A stretch of 64,000 bases of DNA from Modestobacter lapidis (GCA_019779905.1 JABAKE010000004.1:229510-293509), one strand, 5' to 3'. Shown: positions 17,100 through 26,022, numbered from the stretch's first letter. Notes: generated from the sequence alone by a model not told the origin. A program made the numbers and translations.

Positions 17100-18187
17100 C
17101 GCTGCACGTCCGGGGCGTCGGCGAGGCGCTGGACGTCCGGTTCCGGCTCGGGTCGGGGCTCGTCGTCCGCGTCGGGGAACGGGCGCGGATCGCCGGCCGC
17201 CGTGCGCCCGACCAGTGCCCCGGCCGCGCGCAGCCGGGCCAGCGCCGGGTCGAGCCGGCCGTCGTCGCCCCGGACCCGGAGCAGCAGCCGGCCGAACCGC
17301 CGGCCGGCGACGGTCTCCACCGATCCGCCGATGACCTCGACGGACAGGCCGAGCTCGGCGGCGAGGGTGTGCAGCACCAGCCCCTCGGGCGCCGCGTCGG
17401 TGACGGTGACCTCCACCAGCTCGCCACCGGCGGCATCGGTTCCCGCCGCCGGCGCCGGGACGAGCTGGGCGGCCAGCGCGGAACCCGGCCGGGTCAGCAC
17501 CTCGCTCAGCGGGCCACCGTCGACCACCCGGCCGGCGCTCATCAGGACCGCGCTGTCGCAGACCGCGCGCACCACGGACATCTCGTGGGTGATCAGCAGC
17601 ACCGTGAGCCCGAGCTCGGCGCGCACCTGGCGCAGCAGGTCCAGGACGCCGCTGGTGCTGCCCGGGTCGAGGGCGGAGGTCGCCTCGTCGCAGAGCAGCA
17701 CGGTGGGCCGGGCGGCCAGCGCCCGGGCGATCGCGACGCGCTGCTTCTGCCCGCCGGACAGCTGGGCGGGGCGGGACCCGTGCCGGTCGGCCAGGCCCAC
17801 CAGGTCCAGCAGCTCGGCGACCCGGCGGCGGCGCTCGGCGCGGCCCACGCCGGCCAGTTCCAGCGGATGCTCGACGTTGCCGGCCGCGGTGCGCGAGTCG
17901 AGCAGGTTGAAGTGCTGGAAGATCATGCCGACCGACCGCCGGGCCCGCCGGATCCCGCCGGCGTCGAGGTCGGTGAGCACCTGACCGTCGACGGTCACCG
18001 TGCCCGACGTGGGCCGCTCGAGCAGGTTGACCAGCCGGGCGAGGGTGCTCTTGCCCGAGCCGCTGGGGCCCACCACTCCGGCGAACTCGCCGCGGGCGAC
18101 CGACAGGCTCACCCCGTCGACGGCGACGACCTCCCCCGCACCACGGCGGGCGGGGAAGACCTTGCGGACGTCGGACAGCTCGATCAC
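17096..18187 (-). CDS. metN: Methionine ABC transporter ATP-binding protein MetN
   Basis: 363-residue ATPase with Walker A GPSGSGKST near residue 41, LSGGQKQRV, and C-D-E-A-T-S-A-L-D-P. After about residue 250 it carries the NIL (ferredoxin-like ACT-related) domain that senses methionine and shuts the transporter by trans-inhibition. A low-complexity Asp/Glu/Pro/Arg tail of about 35 residues follows, longer than usual. GTG start. The 5' region holds a leader peptide ORF ending 117 bases upstream. Confidence 0.92.
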   Translation of the reverse strand: MIELSDVRKVFPARRGAGEVVAVDGVSLSVARGEFAGVVGPSGSGKSTLARLVNLLERPTSGTVTVDGQVLTDLDAGGIRRARRSVGMIFQHFNLLDSRTAAGNVEHPLELAGVGRAERRRRVAELLDLVGLADRHGSRPAQLSGGQKQRVAIARALAARPTVLLCDEATSALDPGSTSGVLDLLRQVRAELGLTVLLITHEMSVVRAVCDSAVLMSAGRVVDGGPLSEVLTRPGSALAAQLVPAPAAGTDAAGGELVEVTVTDAAPEGLVLHTLAAELGLSVEVIGGSVETVAGRRFGRLLLRVRGDDGRLDPALARLRAAGALVGRTAAGDPRPFPDADDEPRPEPEPDVQRLADAPDVQR

Positions 18188-18304
18188 GGGATCCTCTGCG
18201 GTGGTGCGGACACGGGCGGCGGCTGTCCCGTACCCACCGGCGGCGCGGTTGCACGGGAGGCGCTGCGCGATCTGGCCGGGGTTGCGGGAGGCGATCGCCC
18301 GACG
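18188..18304 (-). promoter_or_regulatory. metN: metN leader region with possible attenuator hairpin
   Basis: The 117 bases between the leader ORF stop and metN contain GGTGGGTACGGG and, 10 bases later, CCCGTGTCCGCACC, which can form an imperfect but strong hairpin close to the metN start. No T run follows, so any control would be through ribosome access or Rho rather than an intrinsic terminator. No SAM riboswitch consensus is recognisable. Confidence 0.4.
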
Positions 18305-18373
18305 TCAGAGGAGGCTGGCGGTGCGCATCAGGTCGATGACGCGACGACGCGTCAACGAACCCGGCCCGACCAT
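18305..18373 (-). CDS. 22-residue putative sulfur-responsive leader peptide
   Basis: ATG ORF of 22 codons whose C-terminal 16 residues read LTRRRVIDLMRTASLL. This matches the L-T-R-R-x-H-I/V-D-L-M-R-V-x-S pattern of short leader peptides found upstream of sulfur-assimilation and methionine genes in many actinobacteria (recalled family knowledge; not searched here). Its position ahead of metNIQ fits exactly. Unlike most such peptides it ends in Leu-Leu instead of a cysteine-containing tail, so Met or Arg codons may be the sensed ones. A GAGGA lies directly before the ATG, too close for a normal site, so translation may be leaderless. Confidence 0.7.
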   Translation of the reverse strand: MVGPGSLTRRRVIDLMRTASLL

Positions 18374-18447
18374 TCCTCGAGGATGCCGCGCCGGCGCGCC
18401 ACCCGCCACCGCGCGCGCAGCATGTGAGCGATCGCTCAGCCATCATC

Positions 18448-18560
18448 GGGCGGCCCTCCTGCAGGGTCCCGCCGCGAGCCGGCCCCGTCCTGGGCGGAGC
18501 GGCCCCCCTGCAGGGTCCCGCCGCGAGCTTGCGAGTAGCGGGGGGCAGGGGGGTCCTTCC
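18448..18560 (-). repeat. Stop-associated GC-rich repeat downstream of recR
   Basis: On the minus strand it starts right after the recR TGA with GGAAGGACCCCCCTGCCCC, continues through CTCGCAAGCTCGCGGCGGG and ends in CCTGCAGGGGGGCC. A second partial unit (GGCTCGCGGCGGGACCCTGC, then AGGAGGGCC) follows. Together with 18188-18373 it accounts for the long gap between recR and metN. Same family and same placement relative to the stop as at 3084, 30071, 31216 and 32231. Confidence 0.8.
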
Positions 18561-19160
18561 TCAGGCGTCGATCCGCCGCCGGCCCTCGAAGGCCCGCCCC
18601 AGGGTGACCTCGTCGGCGTACTCGAGGTCACCGCCGACCGGCAGCCCGCTGGCCAGCCGGGAGACGGCCAGCCCCATCGGGGCGACCAGCCGGGCGAGGT
18701 AGGCCGCGGTCGCCTCGCCCTCGAGGTTGGGGTCGGTCGCGATGATCAGCTCGGTGACCGAGCCGTCCATCAGCCGGGTCATCAGCTCCCGGACCCGCAG
18801 GTCGTCCGGGCCGATGCCCTCGATCGGGCTGATCGCGCCGCCGAGCACGTGGTAGCGGCCTTTGAACTCGCGGGTGCGCTCGATCGCCACGACGTCCTTC
18901 GGCTCCTCGACGACGCAGATCACGTCGAGCGAGCGGCGAGCGTCACGGCAGATCCGGCACTGCTCGCCCTCGGAGACGTTGAAGCAGATGGTGCAGAACC
19001 GCACCTCGGCCTGGACCCGCTGCAGGGCCGCGACGAGCCGGCTGACGTCGGCCGACTCGGCCGAGAGCAGGTGGAAGGCGATGCGCTGCGCGCTCTTCGG
19101 CCCGACACCGGGCAACCGGCCGAGCTCGTCGATCAGGTCCTGGACAGCGCCCTCGTACAC
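18561..19160 (-). CDS. recR: Recombination protein RecR
   Basis: 199 residues, the standard length. An N-terminal helix-hairpin-helix ([17 protein letters not shown]), a C4 zinc finger (F-C-T-I-C...Q-C-R-I-C, residues 57-72), a Toprim domain beginning [10 protein letters not shown] and a C-terminal Walker-B-like segment. It loads RecA with RecF/RecO at gaps. GTG start with a GAGGAG site. The order dnaX-ybaB-recR is the classical bacterial arrangement. Confidence 0.95.
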   Translation of the reverse strand: MYEGAVQDLIDELGRLPGVGPKSAQRIAFHLLSAESADVSRLVAALQRVQAEVRFCTICFNVSEGEQCRICRDARRSLDVICVVEEPKDVVAIERTREFKGRYHVLGGAISPIEGIGPDDLRVRELMTRLMDGSVTELIIATDPNLEGEATAAYLARLVAPMGLAVSRLASGLPVGGDLEYADEVTLGRAFEGRRRIDA

Positions 19161-19226
19161 GGTGCTCCTCGCAGAGGTGGGCTCCCCCGGGCGCGGTTCG
19201 CGCGCCGGAGGACCCCACGGGGTGGG

Positions 19227-19559
19227 TCAGGCGCCGGGGAGCCCGAGGCCGCCGAGCCCACCGGTGACCGGACCCATCGTGCTGGCGGCCAGCTCGTTGG
19301 CCGCCCGGCCGGCGTCGCGGATGGCGGCGACGACGAGGTCCTGCAGCGTCTCGACGTCGTCGGGGTCGACCGCCTCGGGGGAGATGGTGAGCGCGGTCAG
19401 CTCACCGCTGCCGGTCATCGTGGCACTGACCAGGCCGCCGCCGGCCGTGCCGGTGACCTCGGCGGAGGCCAGCTCCGCCTGGGCGGCAGCCAACTGCTCC
19501 TGCATCTTCTGCGCCTGCTTCATGAGCTGCTGCATGTCGGGCTGGCCTCCGGGTCGCAT
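19227..19559 (-). CDS. ybaB: YbaB/EbfC family nucleoid-associated protein
   Basis: 110-residue DNA-binding protein; the N-terminal [15 protein letters not shown] helix and the following [14 protein letters not shown] motif are characteristic. It forms tweezer-like dimers on DNA. Lies between dnaX and recR in the same direction. Translation could begin at the internal ATG eight codons in (M-Q-Q-L), which better matches homologues. Confidence 0.92.
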   Translation of the reverse strand: MRPGGQPDMQQLMKQAQKMQEQLAAAQAELASAEVTGTAGGGLVSATMTGSGELTALTISPEAVDPDDVETLQDLVVAAIRDAGRAANELAASTMGPVTGGLGGLGLPGA

Positions 19560-19627
19560 CCCCCGAGAGTAGGTGCTGGCCCCCGACGGCGTCGCCGTAC
19601 CGCTCCCGGGCCGGGGCGCGCCGCCCG

Positions 19628-21877
19628 TCAGCTGTCGATCGGGCGGGCGCCGAGCTGGGTGCGCAGCAGCTGCAGGGCGGCCTGCTCGGCGTCCAGCGCC
19701 GGCTCCGCATCCTGAGCCGTACCGGTGTCGGTGTCGGCGGCGCGTTCGGCGAGCAGCTCGGCGGCCTCGGCGCTCTCCGCCGCCCGGGTGGCCGCCCGCG
19801 CCGCCTCGGGGGTGGGTGCCGGCACGCCGGCAGCGGGCTGACCGGGGGTGTCCGCGACGGCCTGCACCCGCCAGCGGACGCCCAGCAGTTCCTGCAGCGC
19901 CGTGCGGACGACGTCCTTGTTCAGGTCGTCGTTCATCAGCCGGGCCAGCGCCGGGGACGTCATCGCCAGGCTGAGCACGCCGTTGGTGAGGTCGTGGACC
20001 TGGGCGCTGCGCAGCAGCGCCTCGGTGGTGCGCTTGTGCCGCTTGACCACCGCCAGCAGCTCCGGCCAGATCCGCCGGATGTCGGCGGTGGTGAGCTCGC
20101 CGTCGTCAGCTGCCTGCGCCGGTGCGGCGGACACCAGTGGGGACGGCTCGCCGCCGCGCGGCGCCGGAGCGGACTCCGCGGCGGCCCGCGGCGCCGGTGC
20201 GGACTCCGCGGCGGCGGCCGGGGCGGGAGCCGCCGCCGGCTGCGGCCAGTCCTCGTCGTCCGGCTCGGGGGGCAACGGGATGTCGGGCTCTCCGGTGGCC
20301 GCGACCGGCCGGCGAGCGGGAGCACCGGCCGGCGGCGCGGGACGCTCGGGAGCCGGCGGCGCGGGGCGGTCGGCGGCAGGCGCCGGGGCGGCGAGGGCAC
20401 CCGGTCGGGCCGTGGCCGGCCAACCGTCGTCCCCGTCGGTGGACGAGCCGGTGGACGAGCCGGTGGACGCGGCGGCGGGCGCGACCGGGCGGGGCGGCGC
20501 GGCCTCCGGCCGCGCCTGCGACGGGCGGACGTAGGGCTTGCGCGCGGTCGCGGACTCCGCGGCGCGGACCGGCTGGGAGGCCCGCTCCGGCGCCGGCCGG
20601 ACCGGCTCGGAAGCGGGCTCGGGCTCACCGGCCCGCTCGGGCGCCGCTACCCGCGGCGCCGGCGCCGCCGGGGTGGCGGCAACCTCGGCGACCGGCCGGC
20701 CGGCGTGCTCGCCGGCGATCGACATCCGCCGCTCGAGCCGCTCCAGGCGCTGCAGCGTCGCCGCGGCCGACCCGTCGACGCCGGGCAGCAGCATCCGGGC
20801 GCACACGAGCTCGAGCAGCAGCCGGGGCGCCGTCGTCCCCCGCATCTCGCTGAGCCCCTCGTGCACGGTGTCGGCCAGCCGGGACAGCGTGGCCGAGCCC
20901 AGGGCCTGCGCCTGGCGGGACATCACGTCCATCCGGTCGGGCGGGCAGTCGAGCAGCCCGTTGCCCCCGGCCTCGGGGACGGCGTCGAGCACGATCAGGT
21001 CGCGCAGCCGGTCGAGCAGGTCGGTGGCGAAGCGGCGGGGGTCGTGCCCGGCCTCCACCACCCGGTCGACGGCGCGGAACACCCCCGGCGCGTCGGAGGC
21101 GGCCAGCGCGTCGACCGTCTCGTCGATCAGCGCGTCGTCGGTGACGCCGAGCAGGCCGACGGCGGTGCGGTAGGTGACGCCCTCGGGGCCGGCGCCGGCG
21201 AGCAGCTGGTCGAGGATCGACAGCGAGTCGCGGACCGAGCCGCCGCCGGCCCGCACCACCAGCGGGAACACCGTGGGCTCGACGGTGACGCCCTCCGCCT
21301 CGCAGGTGCGCTCGAGCAGGCCGCGCAGGGTGCCCGGCGGCACCAGCCGGAACGGGTAGTGGTGCGTGCGCGAGCGGATGGTGGGCAGCACCTTGTCCGG
21401 CTCGGTGGTGGCGAAGACGAAGACCAGGAATTCCGGCGGCTCCTCGACCACCTTCAGCAGGGCGTTGAAGCCCTGCGTGGTGACCATGTGCGCCTCGTCG
21501 ACGATGTAGACCTTGTACCGGCTGTTCACGGGCGCGAAGAAGGCGCGTTCGCGCAGCTCACGGGCGTCGTCGACGCCGCCGTGGCTGGCCGCGTCGATCT
21601 CCATCACGTCCAGCGAGCCGGGCCCGTCGGGTGCCAGCGCGACGCAGGAGGGGCACACCCCGCACGGGTTCGACGTGGGGCCCTGCACGCAGTTCAGCGA
21701 GCGGGCGAGGATCCGCGCCGAGGAGGTCTTGCCGCAGCCGCGCGGGCCGCTGAAGAGGTAGGCGTGGTTGATCCGCCCGCCGTCGACGGCGTTGACCAGG
21801 GGCGTGGTGACGTGCTCCTGGCCGACCACCTCGGCGAAGGTCGCCGGGCGGTACTTCCGGTACAGAGCCAGTGCCAC
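19628..21877 (-). CDS. dnaX: DNA polymerase III subunit gamma/tau
   Basis: 749-residue clamp-loader subunit. Walker A GPRGCGKT near residue 46, a zinc module with C-V-Q-G...C-G-V-C-P-S-C, Walker B V-D-E-A-H, and SRC-type arginine region form the AAA+ part (about 1-370). Residues ~380-590 are a very Pro/Ala/Glu-rich linker with repeats such as [10 protein letters not shown], and the C-terminal ~150 residues form the tau-specific domain that touches the polymerase. No slippery frameshift heptamer was noticed, so gamma would need another route. Confidence 0.95.
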   Translation of the reverse strand: MALALYRKYRPATFAEVVGQEHVTTPLVNAVDGGRINHAYLFSGPRGCGKTSSARILARSLNCVQGPTSNPCGVCPSCVALAPDGPGSLDVMEIDAASHGGVDDARELRERAFFAPVNSRYKVYIVDEAHMVTTQGFNALLKVVEEPPEFLVFVFATTEPDKVLPTIRSRTHHYPFRLVPPGTLRGLLERTCEAEGVTVEPTVFPLVVRAGGGSVRDSLSILDQLLAGAGPEGVTYRTAVGLLGVTDDALIDETVDALAASDAPGVFRAVDRVVEAGHDPRRFATDLLDRLRDLIVLDAVPEAGGNGLLDCPPDRMDVMSRQAQALGSATLSRLADTVHEGLSEMRGTTAPRLLLELVCARMLLPGVDGSAAATLQRLERLERRMSIAGEHAGRPVAEVAATPAAPAPRVAAPERAGEPEPASEPVRPAPERASQPVRAAESATARKPYVRPSQARPEAAPPRPVAPAAASTGSSTGSSTDGDDGWPATARPGALAAPAPAADRPAPPAPERPAPPAGAPARRPVAATGEPDIPLPPEPDDEDWPQPAAAPAPAAAAESAPAPRAAAESAPAPRGGEPSPLVSAAPAQAADDGELTTADIRRIWPELLAVVKRHKRTTEALLRSAQVHDLTNGVLSLAMTSPALARLMNDDLNKDVVRTALQELLGVRWRVQAVADTPGQPAAGVPAPTPEAARAATRAAESAEAAELLAERAADTDTGTAQDAEPALDAEQAALQLLRTQLGARPIDS

Positions 21878-21903
21878 GGTCGCCGAGGCTACTCAACGGA
21901 CCT

Positions 21904-21949
21904 GGCCCCCCTCACCACTCGCAGGCTCGCGGCGGGCCGCTGGACGAGG
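21904..21949 (+). repeat. Degenerate copy of the stop-associated repeat
   Basis: GGCCCCCCTCACCACTCGCA followed by GGCTCGCGGCGGGCC and CTGGACGAGGCC resembles the ~60-base repeat but has lost its CCTGCAGG part. It lies on the opposite strand to both flanking genes, between the YceI gene end and the dnaX start, so unlike the other copies it does not follow a stop codon in sense orientation. Confidence 0.55.
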
Positions 21950-21958
21950 CCGCGGGCG

Positions 21959-22627
21959 TCACCGGGTGAGATGCAGGAAGAACTCCACCGCCCCCTGGTC
22001 GTCCACCCGCACGAAACCCAGGCTGGGCGCGTCGATGCCGTAGTCGCCGAACGTGACCGGGACCGACCCGGAGACGTCCACGCCCGCCGCGGTGCGTACG
22101 ACGGAGAGGTCGACCTGAACCGGCCGGGTCGTCCCGGCCAGGGTCAGCTCACCGGCCACCGGGACGGCGACCGGGGTGCCGGTCAGCTCCGGCAGGTCGG
22201 CCGGCCCGGTGATCGCGAAGGTGGCGGTCGGGTGGGCGGCCACGTCCATCACGGTGTCGCGGAAGTACGCGTCCCGCGGGGACCGGTCGGTGGTGATGCC
22301 GGCGACGTCCACGGTGACCTGCCCCTCGGTGAGGTCGCCACCGGAGATCACCACCGAGCCGGTGACCTGGTCGGTGGTGCCGGCCACCGTCACGTCGGCG
22401 CCGTTGAGCACCTCGTGCACCCGGTACCCCGCCGAGGAGCCCGGCGCGACGGTCCAGGTGCCGTCGGTGCCGGCGACGAGCGGGGCGTTCGAGGGTTGGG
22501 CCCGGACGGTGGGCGCCGGGGGCGCGTCCTCTTCCAGGGCGGCGTAGACGAGCGGCCCTCCGACCACACCGGCGGCGAGCACCGCGGCCGCTCCACCGAC
22601 GATCCACCAGGTACGACGTCCGGCCAT
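21959..22627 (-). CDS. YceI family protein with N-terminal membrane anchor
   Basis: 222 residues. One hydrophobic segment at residues ~7-27 serves as signal anchor; residues ~55-222 form a YceI lipocalin-like barrel (G-T-W-T-V-A-P-G-S-S-A-G-Y-R-V, D-A-Y-F-R-D, D-Y-G-I-D-A-P). YceI proteins bind isoprenoid-type lipids in other bacteria. The ATG follows a CGGGAGTGG site; a longer frame upstream overlaps the SRP RNA region and is rejected. It is outside the replication-gene group functionally. Confidence 0.85.
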   Translation of the reverse strand: MAGRRTWWIVGGAAAVLAAGVVGGPLVYAALEEDAPPAPTVRAQPSNAPLVAGTDGTWTVAPGSSAGYRVHEVLNGADVTVAGTTDQVTGSVVISGGDLTEGQVTVDVAGITTDRSPRDAYFRDTVMDVAAHPTATFAITGPADLPELTGTPVAVPVAGELTLAGTTRPVQVDLSVVRTAAGVDVSGSVPVTFGDYGIDAPSLGFVRVDDQGAVEFFLHLTR

Positions 22628-22710
22628 GACCACTCCCGAGGAGAGAATGTGAAGGTTCATGCATCGAAGCGCATGGACCTGTGCGTGCCATGTGGATCCG
22701 GGAACGAAAA

Positions 22711-22802
22711 GGACCCCCCGCACACCCGTCAGAGCCCGCTTATCCTTGCTGCCTTCCGGCCCTGGGGAGGTTCACAGGGTGACGCCGCACGAGGGGTCGG
22801 TC
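22711..22802 (-). ncRNA. ffs: Bacterial signal recognition particle RNA (4.5S type)
   Basis: The minus strand carries the invariant SRP domain IV core: GTGAACCTCCCCAGGGCCGG, then AAGGCAGCAAGG and ATAAGCGGGCTC. The ends GGACC...GGTCC-like pair to give the closed hairpin of about 92 bases. A stretch of G followed by TCCTTTT downstream would serve as terminator. It binds Ffh and targets membrane proteins to SecYEG. Location near dnaX is common in actinobacteria. Ends are judged by pairing and may be off by a few bases. Confidence 0.93.
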
Positions 22803-22857
22803 CCCACTGTAGACGACCGGCCGGCGCCGGACCCCGATCGGACACCAGGGAGACGAC

Positions 22858-23037
22858 GTGGCGGCCCCGCCCGCGGCTGCTGACCCCGGGCCTCCGTCGG
22901 CGTGTGGTCGCCGTCGATGGCGTGGGGGTGGCGCCCAGCACCCTGGCCTGGCCGCCGCCGTGCTCGGCGAGCGGCTGACCCCGACCGCACTGGCCGGGGG
23001 CGCGCTGATGCTCGGCGCCGTGACGGCGCTCTACCTG
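22858..23037 (+). pseudogene. Remnant of an EamA/DMT-type transporter C-terminus
   Basis: The plus strand reads L-A-A-A-V-L-G-E-R-L-T-P-T-A-L-A-G-G-A-L-M-L-G-A-V-T-A-L-Y-L at about 22946-23037, matching the last membrane helix pair of EamA-type drug/metabolite transporters (the GER-L-T-P...G-G-A-L-x-L-G motif). Upstream codons do not resemble a transporter and there is no stop before the frame runs into the tRNA gene. Only a fragment remains, ending exactly where the tRNA-Ser 3' end begins. Confidence 0.55.
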
Positions 23038-23122
23038 CGGAGGATGGGAGATTCGAACTCCCGAGGGCTTGCACCCAACCCGCTTTCCAAGCGAGCGCCA
23101 TAGGCCACTAGGCGAATCCTCC
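23038..23122 (-). tRNA. tRNA-Ser (GGA anticodon)
   Basis: 85-base class II tRNA on the minus strand. Acceptor stem GGAGGAT pairs with ATCCTCC, discriminator G, anticodon GGA in CTTGGAAAG, a long variable arm (GTTGGGTGCAAGCCCTC) and T-loop GTTCGAATC. The CCA end is not encoded. Reads UCC/UCU codons. Confidence 0.97.
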
Positions 23123-23285
23123 AGTGCGGGGCCCACTTTACCGGGCGGGGGCCGGGCGGTCAGCCGCCGCCCTCCGGATCGGCGGGTCGGCGCGTCGCTC
23201 GGGTGGTCGTCCGACCCCCGCGCCAGGGATGATCAGACGTCGGAGAGTGCGAGGTGGCCCGGGAACGGGCCGGGAGGGGCAGGCC

Positions 23286-23633
23286 ATGACCGAGTCCGAG
23301 CAGGTGCGCCCCGAGGTGGTGGCGGCGATCGTGGCCGCCCTCCGGGACACCGACCCCACCCAGCTGCCCGACGACGCGACGAAGGCGGAGAAGGCCGCGG
23401 CGAAGGACGCCTACCTCTCCGGGCTGGTCGCCGGCCGGGCCCAGCACGAACGGCAGACCCGAGCGTGGGAGCTGCTGCTGACCCGCAGCTACGACGACCC
23501 GCCGAGCTGGGAGCAGCTGTTCGACGAGCTGCCCGAGAGCTCGCTCGGCGAGCTGAGCGAGCTCTACGACGCCCTGCCCGAGGGGGCCCAGACCGAGTAC
23601 ACGCGTCGGTTCGGGGCCCCCGTCACGGCCTGA
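23286..23633 (+). CDS. Conserved hypothetical acidic protein
   Basis: 115-residue soluble acidic protein, mostly helical by pattern, with an N-terminal T-E-S-E-Q-V-R-P-E-V-V-A-A-I-V-A-A-L and a Lys/Ala-rich helix (A-T-K-A-E-K-A-A-A-K-D-A-Y). No known domain is recognised. ATG with a GGGAGGGGC ribosome site. Followed 37 bases later by the Ser/Thr kinase on the same strand, so they may be cotranscribed. Confidence 0.7.
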   Translation: MTESEQVRPEVVAAIVAALRDTDPTQLPDDATKAEKAAAKDAYLSGLVAGRAQHERQTRAWELLLTRSYDDPPSWEQLFDELPESSLGELSELYDALPEGAQTEYTRRFGAPVTA

Positions 23634-23670
23634 CCGCCGCCGTTCTCCGGCCCGTGCTCCCCTCTTCCCG

Positions 23671-25296
23671 GTGACCGGCCCCGGGGCCCTCGTGGCCGAC
23701 CGGTACCGGCTGCGCTCCCAGCTGGGCGGTGGCGGCATGGGCGCGGTCTGGCTCGCGCGCGACGAGCTGCTGGGCCGGGAGGTCGCGGTCAAGCAGGTGC
23801 TGGTGCCCGCCGGCATCGACCCGGCGCTCGCGCAGGCCAATCGCGAGGCGGCCATGCGCGAGGGACGGATCGCCGCCCGGCTCTCGCACCCGCACGCCGT
23901 CTCGGTCTACGACATGGTCCTCGACCAGGGCCAGCCATGGCTGGTCATGGAGTACCTGCCCTCGGTCAGCCTGGCGGCGCTGCTGCAGGAGCGGGGGGTG
24001 CTGCCGATCGCCCAGGTGGCGCAGATCGGGGCGCAGGTGGCCGATGCGCTGGCCGCGACGCACGCGGCGGGCATCGTCCACCGCGACGTGAAGCCGGGCA
24101 ACATCCTCATCGGCGAGGGTGCCGGCCGCGAGGGCCTGGTGAAGATCACCGACTTCGGCATCTCCCGGGCGGTCGGGGACGTCTCGCTGACCCAGACCGG
24201 GGTGGTGAAGGGGACGCCGGCCTTCCTGGCCCCGGAGGTGGCCCAGGGCTCCTCCCCCGACGAGGCCAGCGACGTCTTCTCCCTCGGGGCGACGCTCTAC
24301 GCCTGCCTCGAGGGCACCCCGCCGTTCGGGCTGAGCGACAACGCCCTGCAGATGCTGCACAAGGTCGCGGGCGGTGACTTCCAGCCGCCGCAGCAGGCCG
24401 GCGCCCTGACCGCGCCGCTGATGCGGATGCTGTCGGCCGACCCGGCCCAGCGGCCGACGATGGTGCCGGTGCGTGACCAGCTGGCGACGCTGGCGGCCGG
24501 CCCCGACCGGGACGTCACCGAGGTGCTGACCGCCCGCACCACGCTGCCGAAGACCCTCCCGGGGATGCCGGCCCGGCCCCGGCCGGCGCCGGTGGAGCGG
24601 ACGCCGATCGCCCCGCCTCCGCCGCCGCCCGGGGCGGCCGCGGAGCCGCCTGCGGCGCCTCCCGCCCAGCCGGCGCCTGCGGAGCCGGCCTCCCGGCCGG
24701 CCCCCGCGCCGGTGACCCGGCGTCGCCCGCGGTGGCCCGCCGCGCTGGTCGCGGTCCTGGTGCTGAGCGTGGTCGCCGTCCTGCTGGTGATCTGGCTGAA
24801 CCGCCCGGATGGACAGGACGGCACCGCCGCCGGGAACGCCCCGACGTCCTCCGCGCCCGCCCCGGACTCGGCCGGGCAGAGCGCCTCACCGGAGCCGGAC
24901 GCCGAGCCGGAAGGGACCACGCCGAGCGTCGAGGAGAGCACTCCGGAGACCACGACCCCCACCGCGACGACGCCCGACGGCCCGCCCACCGCGGCGGAGA
25001 TGCAGCAGTTCGTCACCGACTACTACGCGCTGCTGCCCGGACGACCCGACGCGGCGTGGGAACGCACCGGTCCGACGCTGCGCGACATCAGCAGCCCCGG
25101 CGACTACCGGGCGTTCTGGAGCAACTTCCGCTCGGTGACGCTGGGCGAGGTCCGGGCCGACCCGAGCACGCTGGTGGTGGACGCCGAGGTCACCTTCGTG
25201 GAGAACGACGGCGACACGTTCCCCGAGCAGCACGTCATCCAGCTCGTGGCGGGCCCGGACGGGCAGCTGCTGGTCGACTCGGACGTGCCCGTCTGA
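23671..25296 (+). CDS. Membrane Ser/Thr protein kinase
   Basis: 541 residues. Cytoplasmic Hanks-type kinase domain (about 8-265) with the glycine loop L-G-G-G-G-M-G-A-V, catalytic Lys in V-A-V-K-Q near 41, H-R-D-V-K-P-G-N near 136 and D-F-G near 156. A Pro/Ala-rich juxtamembrane linker (about 290-350) is followed by one membrane helix near 356-378. The outside part has a Ser/Thr/Pro-rich stalk and a ~100-residue C-terminal domain with SnoaL/DUF4878-like pattern (F-V-T-D-Y-Y-A-L-L-P...D-Y-R-A-F-W), also seen on other actinobacterial kinases; no PASTA repeats. GTG start. Confidence 0.9.
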   Translation: MTGPGALVADRYRLRSQLGGGGMGAVWLARDELLGREVAVKQVLVPAGIDPALAQANREAAMREGRIAARLSHPHAVSVYDMVLDQGQPWLVMEYLPSVSLAALLQERGVLPIAQVAQIGAQVADALAATHAAGIVHRDVKPGNILIGEGAGREGLVKITDFGISRAVGDVSLTQTGVVKGTPAFLAPEVAQGSSPDEASDVFSLGATLYACLEGTPPFGLSDNALQMLHKVAGGDFQPPQQAGALTAPLMRMLSADPAQRPTMVPVRDQLATLAAGPDRDVTEVLTARTTLPKTLPGMPARPRPAPVERTPIAPPPPPPGAAAEPPAAPPAQPAPAEPASRPAPAPVTRRRPRWPAALVAVLVLSVVAVLLVIWLNRPDGQDGTAAGNAPTSSAPAPDSAGQSASPEPDAEPEGTTPSVEESTPETTTPTATTPDGPPTAAEMQQFVTDYYALLPGRPDAAWERTGPTLRDISSPGDYRAFWSNFRSVTLGEVRADPSTLVVDAEVTFVENDGDTFPEQHVIQLVAGPDGQLLVDSDVPV

Positions 25297-25340
25297 CCGC
25301 ACGCCGACCGAGTCGGCCGAGGGCTGGTTACCGTGCGCCG

Positions 25341-25844
25341 ATGCGCACCTCGCGGCTCGGCACCGTCCTGCTGGCCCTGGTCGTCGCGCCCGCCGTCCTC
25401 GTCGGGTGCTCGTCGGGAGGCTCGTCGGGAGGCTCGGAGCCGCCGTCCGCGGCGCCCTCGACCGGGGCCCCGTCCGCAGCCACCACGGCCACCCAGGACG
25501 CGGCGGCGGCCGAGGCGGCGAGGAAGGAGACGTTCTGCACCGAGGTGCCCGGCCTGCTCACCGGCATCACCGCGGACCTGCAGAGCCTGCAGGCGCCGGA
25601 GGACGCCCGGCGGGTGCTCGGCGAGGCGGTGGACCGGATCGCCGCGGTCGAGCCGCCGGCCGGGGCGGAGGCGGAGTGGGAACGCCTGGTCGCCGCCTGG
25701 ACCGGCATGCGCGACCTGCTGGGCGAGGCGGACCTGCGGAACCCGGAGGCCAACGCCGCGCTGGCACCCCGGCTCCAGGAGCTGCAGACCGAGCTCGTCG
25801 ACTCCGGCGCCGCGATCGACGCCTACGGCAAGGCCCACTGCTGA
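25341..25844 (+). CDS. Putative lipoprotein
   Basis: 167 residues. Signal peptide with lipobox V-L-V-G-C-S (Cys near residue 23), then a Ser/Gly/Pro/Thr-rich spacer, then a helical domain of about 110 residues containing two Cys (F-C-T-E near 61 and the C-terminal H-C). No named family is recognised. It follows the kinase by 44 bases in the same direction and might be sensed by or cooperate with the kinase extracellular domain; this is only proximity. Confidence 0.75.
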   Translation: MRTSRLGTVLLALVVAPAVLVGCSSGGSSGGSEPPSAAPSTGAPSAATTATQDAAAAEAARKETFCTEVPGLLTGITADLQSLQAPEDARRVLGEAVDRIAAVEPPAGAEAEWERLVAAWTGMRDLLGEADLRNPEANAALAPRLQELQTELVDSGAAIDAYGKAHC

Positions 25845-25887
25845 CCCGCGCTCCCGGCCGGTCGGGCCGGTCGGGCCGGGGAACGAC

Positions 25888-25931
25888 GACGGCGGCGCCC
25901 CGTTCCCTCGTGGGAACCGGACGCCGCCGTC
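25888..25931. terminator. Probable bidirectional terminator hairpin
   Basis: GACGGCGGCG at 25888-25897 pairs with CGCCGCCGTC at 25922-25931, with an inner stem GTTCCC/GGGAAC around TCGT. It lies between the lipoprotein gene and a convergent tRNA gene, so it can stop transcription from both sides. There is no T tract, which is common in high-GC actinobacteria. Confidence 0.6.
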
Positions 25932-25937
25932 GGAACG

Positions 25938-26022
25938 CGGTGGCGGTGGGATTTGAACCCACGGAGGCTTGCACCTCACACGCTTTCGAGGCGTGCTCCT
26001 TCGGCCGCTCGGACACGCCACC
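25938..26022 (-). tRNA. tRNA-Ser (CGA anticodon)
   Basis: 85-base class II tRNA on the minus strand. Acceptor stem GGTGGCG pairs with CGCCACC, discriminator G, anticodon CGA in CCTCGAAAG, long variable arm (GTGAGGTGCAAGCCTCC) and T-loop GTTTGAATC. Reads UCG codons. Confidence 0.97.

Noticed and set aside
18188..18304. SAM riboswitch upstream of metN
   Set aside because: The region lacks the conserved core helices and junction sequences of SAM-I or SAM-IV; the leader ORF is a better explanation for control.
19628..21877. Programmed frameshift in dnaX producing gamma
   Set aside because: No A-rich slippery heptamer is visible in the GC-rich linker region.
22628..22723. N-terminal extension of the YceI protein
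   Set aside because: The extra codons run into the SRP RNA promoter/terminator area; the ATG at 22627 has a ribosome site and leads directly into the signal anchor.
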